A stretch of DNA of 64,000 nucleotides from the NCBI GenBank assembly GCA_910579545.1, contig CAJTVI010000008.1, positions 1-64,000 on the forward strand. Reading direction: 5' to 3'. Positions 60,199-64,000 of this stretch are shown piece after piece. Each line of letters begins with the position of its first letter. The stretch's first letter is position 1. Position numbers and translations under genes: made by a program. The notes under the pieces were generated by a model. That model searched no databases. It saw nothing but the letters and a program-made list of their open reading frames with translations, and was not told where the DNA came from. This DNA is from an uncultured Oscillospiraceae bacterium. GTDB lineage: Bacteria; Bacillota; Clostridia; Oscillospirales; Ruminococcaceae.

Positions 60199-61545
60199 TC
60201 AAACGGCCCTGTCCGCCTTTTTGCGCAGCCAGGCGTAATAGCCAAAGCCCACGGCGTCGGCCAGCACCCAGCCGATGGGCACCGCCGCCCAGATGGCCGT
60301 TACCCCAAAGGCGGGCAGCGGGGCCAGCGCGTAGGCCAGCGCCACCCGGGTGCCCAGCGAGACGATGGTGAGCACCAGCGACATGCCCGGCCGCTCGATG
60401 GCGCGGTAGTAGCCGTAGAGCAAAAACAACAGCCCGATGCCCCAGTAAAACAGCCCCTCGATGCGCAGGTACCGCGCGCCGATGGCAAGGATCTCGGTCT
60501 CCTCCCCGCCCACAAATATCGCCAGCAGCTGCGGCGCAAGGGCGCACACCAGCGCGCTGACCGTGCAGCCGGCCGCCGCTGCTACCGTCACCGCGCTGCG
60601 CACCCCCTGCCGGATGCGCTCAGATTTGCCCGCGCCGTGGTTTTGGGCAATAAAGGTGGAAAAGGCGTTGCCAAAATCCTGCATGGGCATATAGGCAAAG
60701 GAATCGATCTTGACCGCGGCGGCAAAGGCCGCCATCACGGCCGGGCCAAAGCTGTTTACCAGCCCCTGCACCATCAAAATGCCAAAGTTCATTACCGATT
60801 GCTGCAGGCTGGTCAGCACCGAGGCCGCGCCCAGGGCCGCCGCGGTCCGCCGGTTCCAGCGCCAGTGCCGCCTGGCCGGCCGCAGCTGGGCAAAGCGGGC
60901 GAGGGTGTAGGCCGCAATGCCCGCCGCCGCGGCCCACTGGGCAAGCACGGTGGCCGCCGCCGCGCCCCGCACCCCCCAGCCCAGCCCCAGCACGAACCAG
61001 AGGTCCAGCACCAGGTTGCCCACCGCCGAGCAGGCCAAAAAGGCCAGCGGCACGGCCGAGTTGCCCACCGCCCGCAAAAGGCAGGCAAAAAAGTTGTAAA
61101 GGAAGGTTGCCAAAATGCCCCAAAAGATGATCTCGAGGTATTCTTTGATGAGGGGGTAGACCGGTCCCGGCACCTGCAAAAGCCGCAGGATGGGCCGCAA
61201 AAGCGCAAAGGAGCCAAGATTCAAAAGCAGGGCGGCCAGCGCGATCATCCAAAAGGCGTGGGCGATGCTGCGGCAAAGACCCTCGGCATCCTTTGCGCCG
61301 TACCGCATCGAGAACACCGCCCCGCTGCCCATGCACAGCCCCAGCAGAACCGAGGTCAAAAAGGTCATCAGGGTAAAGGCCGAGCCCACCGCCGCCAGGG
61401 CGTTCGGCCCCAAAAACCGGCCCACCACCATGGTGTCGGCAATATTGTAGCACTGCTGCAGCAGGTTGCCCGCCATCATGGGCAGCGCAAAGCGCAGCAT
61501 CGAGCCCGGGATGCTGCCCTGGGTAAGGTCGAGGCTGCGGGACAT
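60199..61545 (-). CDS. MATE-family efflux transporter
   Basis: A 448-residue multidrug/oligosaccharidyl-lipid type exporter with 12 membrane segments. The MATE core shows MLRFALPMMAGNLLQQCYNIADTMVVGRFLGPNALAAVG (given in pieces around NLLQQCYNIADTM), GSGAVFSMRYGA, the second-half QQSVMNFGILMVQ and FIAQNHGAGK. It belongs to the Clostridia DinF/NorM-like branch; the substrate is unknown. ATG 61545 has GGAAAGGAGGGTCCCC upstream, chosen over a longer frame. Confidence 0.9.
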   Translation of the reverse strand: MSRSLDLTQGSIPGSMLRFALPMMAGNLLQQCYNIADTMVVGRFLGPNALAAVGSAFTLMTFLTSVLLGLCMGSGAVFSMRYGAKDAEGLCRSIAHAFWMIALAALLLNLGSFALLRPILRLLQVPGPVYPLIKEYLEIIFWGILATFLYNFFACLLRAVGNSAVPLAFLACSAVGNLVLDLWFVLGLGWGVRGAAAATVLAQWAAAAGIAAYTLARFAQLRPARRHWRWNRRTAAALGAASVLTSLQQSVMNFGILMVQGLVNSFGPAVMAAFAAAVKIDSFAYMPMQDFGNAFSTFIAQNHGAGKSERIRQGVRSAVTVAAAAGCTVSALVCALAPQLLAIFVGGEETEILAIGARYLRIEGLFYWGIGLLFLLYGYYRAIERPGMSLVLTIVSLGTRVALAYALAPLPAFGVTAIWAAVPIGWVLADAVGFGYYAWLRKKADRAV

Positions 61546-61697
61546 GGGGACCCTCCTTTCCCAAAAGATGTTCTTTCTTTTGTCACATTTATACCGTATA
61601 ATAGCATACAAACAGCGGCGCGGGCAAGGCGGGCCGCAAGACCGGCCGGGCCTTTTTTGCAAAAAACGCTCCGGCCGCAAGTGGGGAGAAAGACGGC

Positions 61698-62387
61698 ATG
61701 GCAAACGAAAAGATCCTGATCGTGGACGACGACAAAAACATCTGTGAGCTTTTGCGGCTCTATCTGGCCAAGGAGGGCTACGAGACCGCCATGGCCTACG
61801 ACGGCGAGGCCGCGGTGTCGGCCTTTGAGAGCGAAAAGCCGGCCTTGGTGCTTTTGGACATCATGATGCCCAAAATGGACGGCTGGGAGGTCTGCCGGCG
61901 CATCCGGGCGGGCAGCGACGTGCCGGTGATCATGCTTACCGCCAAGGGCGAAACCTTTGACAAGGTGCTGGGCCTGGAGCTTGGGGCGGACGACTATGTG
62001 GTCAAGCCCTTTGACGCCAAGGAGGTGGTGGCCCGCATCAAGGCGGTGCTGCGCCGCTGCGCCGCCGCCCAGAAAAGCCCGGACGGGGTGCTCAGCTATG
62101 ACAACCTCAGCCTGGACATGAGCCGCTACGAACTGCGGGTGCGCGGTAAGGTGGTGGAGGCCCCGCCCAAGGAGCTGGAGCTGCTGAGCTATCTGGCCGG
62201 CCACCCCAACCGGGTGTTTACCCGGGACCAGCTGCTGGACGAGGTGTGGGGGTTTGAGTACTATGGCGATTCCCGCACCATCGACGTGCACATCAAGCGC
62301 CTGCGCGAAAAGCTTGAGGGGGCCTCGGACCAGTGGGGGCTCAAGACCGTGTGGGGCGTGGGCTACAAGTTTGAAGTGAAAGAGTGA
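61698..62387 (+). CDS. OmpR/PhoB-family response regulator
   Basis: A 229-residue two-domain regulator. The receiver has acidic DDDK near residue 9, phospho-acceptor Asp in LLDIMMPKMDGW (about 53), Thr/Ser in MLTAKGE and Lys in VVKPFD. The C-terminal winged helix has LELLSYLAGHPNRVFTRDQLLDEVWG and DSRTIDVHIKRLREKL. GTGGGGAGAAAGACGGC precedes the ATG. A TATAAT at 61597-61602 with a weak -35 may be its promoter. The HK gene follows after six bases. Confidence 0.93.
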   Translation: MANEKILIVDDDKNICELLRLYLAKEGYETAMAYDGEAAVSAFESEKPALVLLDIMMPKMDGWEVCRRIRAGSDVPVIMLTAKGETFDKVLGLELGADDYVVKPFDAKEVVARIKAVLRRCAAAQKSPDGVLSYDNLSLDMSRYELRVRGKVVEAPPKELELLSYLAGHPNRVFTRDQLLDEVWGFEYYGDSRTIDVHIKRLREKLEGASDQWGLKTVWGVGYKFEVKE

Positions 62388-62393
62388 GGCGCC

Positions 62394-63878
62394 GTGCGAA
62401 AAAGCATCAGTTCGATGTATTTTTCCACCACCGCCGTGCTGCTGATCGCCAGCATCACGGTGATGGGGCTGATCCAGATGTATCTGGTGATCGAGTACTT
62501 TGCCGGCGAGCGCAAAAAGGCCCTGAGCGTGGTGGCGGACGTGGCCGCCGGCCAGCCCCAGGCCCTGGCCCACAGCGCCGAGCTGAAGGAGGCGCTGGCC
62601 GGCCGGCCGGAGCTGGCCGAGACCCTGCGCCAGAGCATCGCCCTCATCAGCCGCAGCAGCAGCACGGTGGTGATGCTGGTGGGGCCGGACGGCCGGCTGC
62701 TGCTTTGCAGCGAGGGGCCAAACTGCCCCCACAGCCAGATCGTTGTGCCGGCCAGCGTGCTGGCCCGGGTGGAGCAGGACTCCGCCTATTTTGAGCTGGG
62801 CACCTTAGACGGCGCGCTGGAAAAAAGCTGCTACACCGCCGCCCGCGCGCTGGGCGGGGACGGGCAGGCCGGCTATGTGTTTGCCAGCGATACCGCCGAC
62901 GCGCTGGGCATCTTTTTTGGGGATATGTTTTCCAGCTTTGTGCTCAGCGGCGGGCTGATGCTGCTGATCTCGAGCGTTTTGAGCATCCTGTTTACCAACC
63001 GGCTCACCGGGCCGCTGCGCCGCATTGCCGAGGCCGCCCGGCGGTTTGGCGACGGGGATTTCAGCGTGCGGGTGCCGGTGACCGGCGACGACGAGGTGGC
63101 CCAGCTCTCGGTGACCTTTAACGCCATGGCCCGCAACCTGGAGGCCATCGACTCCAGCCGCGCCAGCTTTATGGGCAACATCGCCCACGAGCTTCGCACC
63201 CCCATGACCACCATCAAGGGCTTTATCGACGGCATGCTGGACGGTACCATCCCCCCCGAGATGCGCCAGCACTACCTGGCCCTGGTAAGCCAGGAGGTGG
63301 GCCGGCTGGCCCGGCTGACCCAGAACATGCTGGACATCACCAAGTTGGAGGCGGGCGAGTACCAGGTAAACGCCCGCAGCTACGATGTGTGGGAGACCCT
63401 GACCGGGGTGGTGTTCGCGGCCGAGCAGCGCATCGAGGAGGCCGGGGTGGAGCTGCAGGGCCTTGCGCCCACCCGCACCCCGGTGTATGCCGACCCCGAC
63501 CTTGTGTACCAGGTGGTGTATAACCTGTTTGACAACGCCCTCAAGTTTACCCCCAAGGGGGGCGAGATCCGGCTGGGGGTGCACAAGAACGGCGGCGAGG
63601 TCACCGTGAGCATCCAGAACACCGGCGACGGCATCGCGGCCGACGCCCTGCCCTTTGTGTTCGACCGGTTTTACAAGGAGGACAAGAGCCGCGGGCTCAA
63701 CACCCGGGGCAGCGGCCTGGGGCTGCACATCTGCAAGGTGCTGGTGGGGCTTTCGGGCGGCAAGATCTGGGCCGAGAGCACCGAGGGCGAGTTCTGCCGC
63801 TTCAGCTTTACCCTGCCCTGCGCCGGCCCGGATGAGGGCAAAAACAAAAAATACCTGCGCGGCAAGGCCGAGCCGTAG
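62394..63878 (+). CDS. Sensor histidine kinase (HAMP-HisKA-HATPase)
   Basis: A 494-residue membrane sensor. A first membrane helix (about 10-33) and a second (about 183-203) flank an extracellular region of about 145 residues. HAMP follows, then HisKA with the phospho-acceptor His265 in AHELRTPMTTIKG, and the ATPase domain with N box NLFDNALKFTPKGG, NTGDGIAADALPFVFDRF and GSGLGLHICK. The start is GTG with a weak GAGG site after the stop of the regulator gene. It phosphorylates the adjacent response regulator; the signal is unknown. Confidence 0.93.
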   Translation: MRKSISSMYFSTTAVLLIASITVMGLIQMYLVIEYFAGERKKALSVVADVAAGQPQALAHSAELKEALAGRPELAETLRQSIALISRSSSTVVMLVGPDGRLLLCSEGPNCPHSQIVVPASVLARVEQDSAYFELGTLDGALEKSCYTAARALGGDGQAGYVFASDTADALGIFFGDMFSSFVLSGGLMLLISSVLSILFTNRLTGPLRRIAEAARRFGDGDFSVRVPVTGDDEVAQLSVTFNAMARNLEAIDSSRASFMGNIAHELRTPMTTIKGFIDGMLDGTIPPEMRQHYLALVSQEVGRLARLTQNMLDITKLEAGEYQVNARSYDVWETLTGVVFAAEQRIEEAGVELQGLAPTRTPVYADPDLVYQVVYNLFDNALKFTPKGGEIRLGVHKNGGEVTVSIQNTGDGIAADALPFVFDRFYKEDKSRGLNTRGSGLGLHICKVLVGLSGGKIWAESTEGEFCRFSFTLPCAGPDEGKNKKYLRGKAEP

Positions 63879-63971
63879 GGCCGGCCCTGCACACGGCCAG
63901 GCGCCCCTTTTGCGTCTGCCGCCCCTGCCGTGCAACAGCGGCCCATTCTGGGCAAAAGCCGCCCTTTGCAT

Positions 63972-64000
63972 AAAAACCCCTCCCGGCGGGAGGGGTTTTT
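63972..64000 (+). terminator. Terminator of the two-component operon
   Basis: AAAAACCCCTCCC-GG-GGGAGGGGTTTTT type hairpin with an A-run before and a T-run after, about 95 bases beyond the kinase stop and reaching the window end. Confidence 0.85.

Overview
The window is a GC-rich Firmicutes chromosome segment centred on the replication-origin region. Gene order (jag, yidC, yidD, rnpA and rpmH on the minus strand; dnaA, dnaN, an S4-domain gene, recF, remB, gyrB and gyrA on the plus strand; then mnmE, mnmG, rsmG, noc, parA, parB, serS) is the classical Bacillota origin layout. The base composition, extracytoplasmic-solute TRAP uptake systems, T-box control and CsoR/CopA module suggest a Clostridia gut anaerobe of the Oscillospiraceae/Ruminococcaceae type. 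Genus cannot be fixed from the sequence alone.

Layout. 1-3.6 kb: ribosomal protein L34, RNase P protein and membrane-insertion operon leaving the origin leftward. 3.8-13.3 kb: replication initiation, clamp, RecF and gyrase. 13.3-16.1 kb: two polytopic GT-C type sugar transferases. 16.5-27.1 kb: tRNA-modification genes, rRNA methylation, chromosome partitioning (Noc, ParA, ParB, with parS palindromes at 18.1 and 23.6 kb) and SerRS. 27.4-41.9 kb: accessory carbon metabolism, made of two TRAP transporters, two enolase-superfamily enzymes, three dehydrogenases and two GntR/FadR-type repressors, separated by tRNA-Met and tRNA-Glu genes. 42.3-53.3 kb: HAD phosphatase, PH-domain pair, TrkA-type potassium regulators, UppP, a WG-repeat protein, a CarD-type regulator and an M18 peptidase. 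53.4-64 kb: AlkD-type glycosylase, GluQ, copper export (CopA with a fused CopZ-like domain, CsoR), a BASS-family transporter under T-box control, a MATE exporter and an OmpR-type two-component system.

The carbon-acid region looks like two regulons. In the first, a MandR-type enolase-superfamily enzyme precedes dctP-dctQ-dctM, with an AT-rich palindrome over its promoter. In the second, a catabolic operon (Zn-dehydrogenase, SDR, ManD-like dehydratase) and a divergent dctP-dctQ-dctM operon share TTGTAT/ATACAA operator palindromes, presumably bound by the GntR protein at 33.1 kb.

Besides genes, the window holds several structured DNA/RNA families with no obvious name: (i) three copies of a ~147 bp element predicted to fold as a long stem with internal hairpins, with G-U wobbles consistent with plus-strand RNA; (ii) nine units of a two-hairpin REP/BIME-like repeat, often as inverted pairs; (iii) one 275 bp palindromic three-way-junction element at 51.65-51.92 kb. 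The T-box in front of a BASS transporter (best specifier reading AUC, Ile) and the copA gene with an internal start for a CopZ-like domain are the most interesting gene-level observations.
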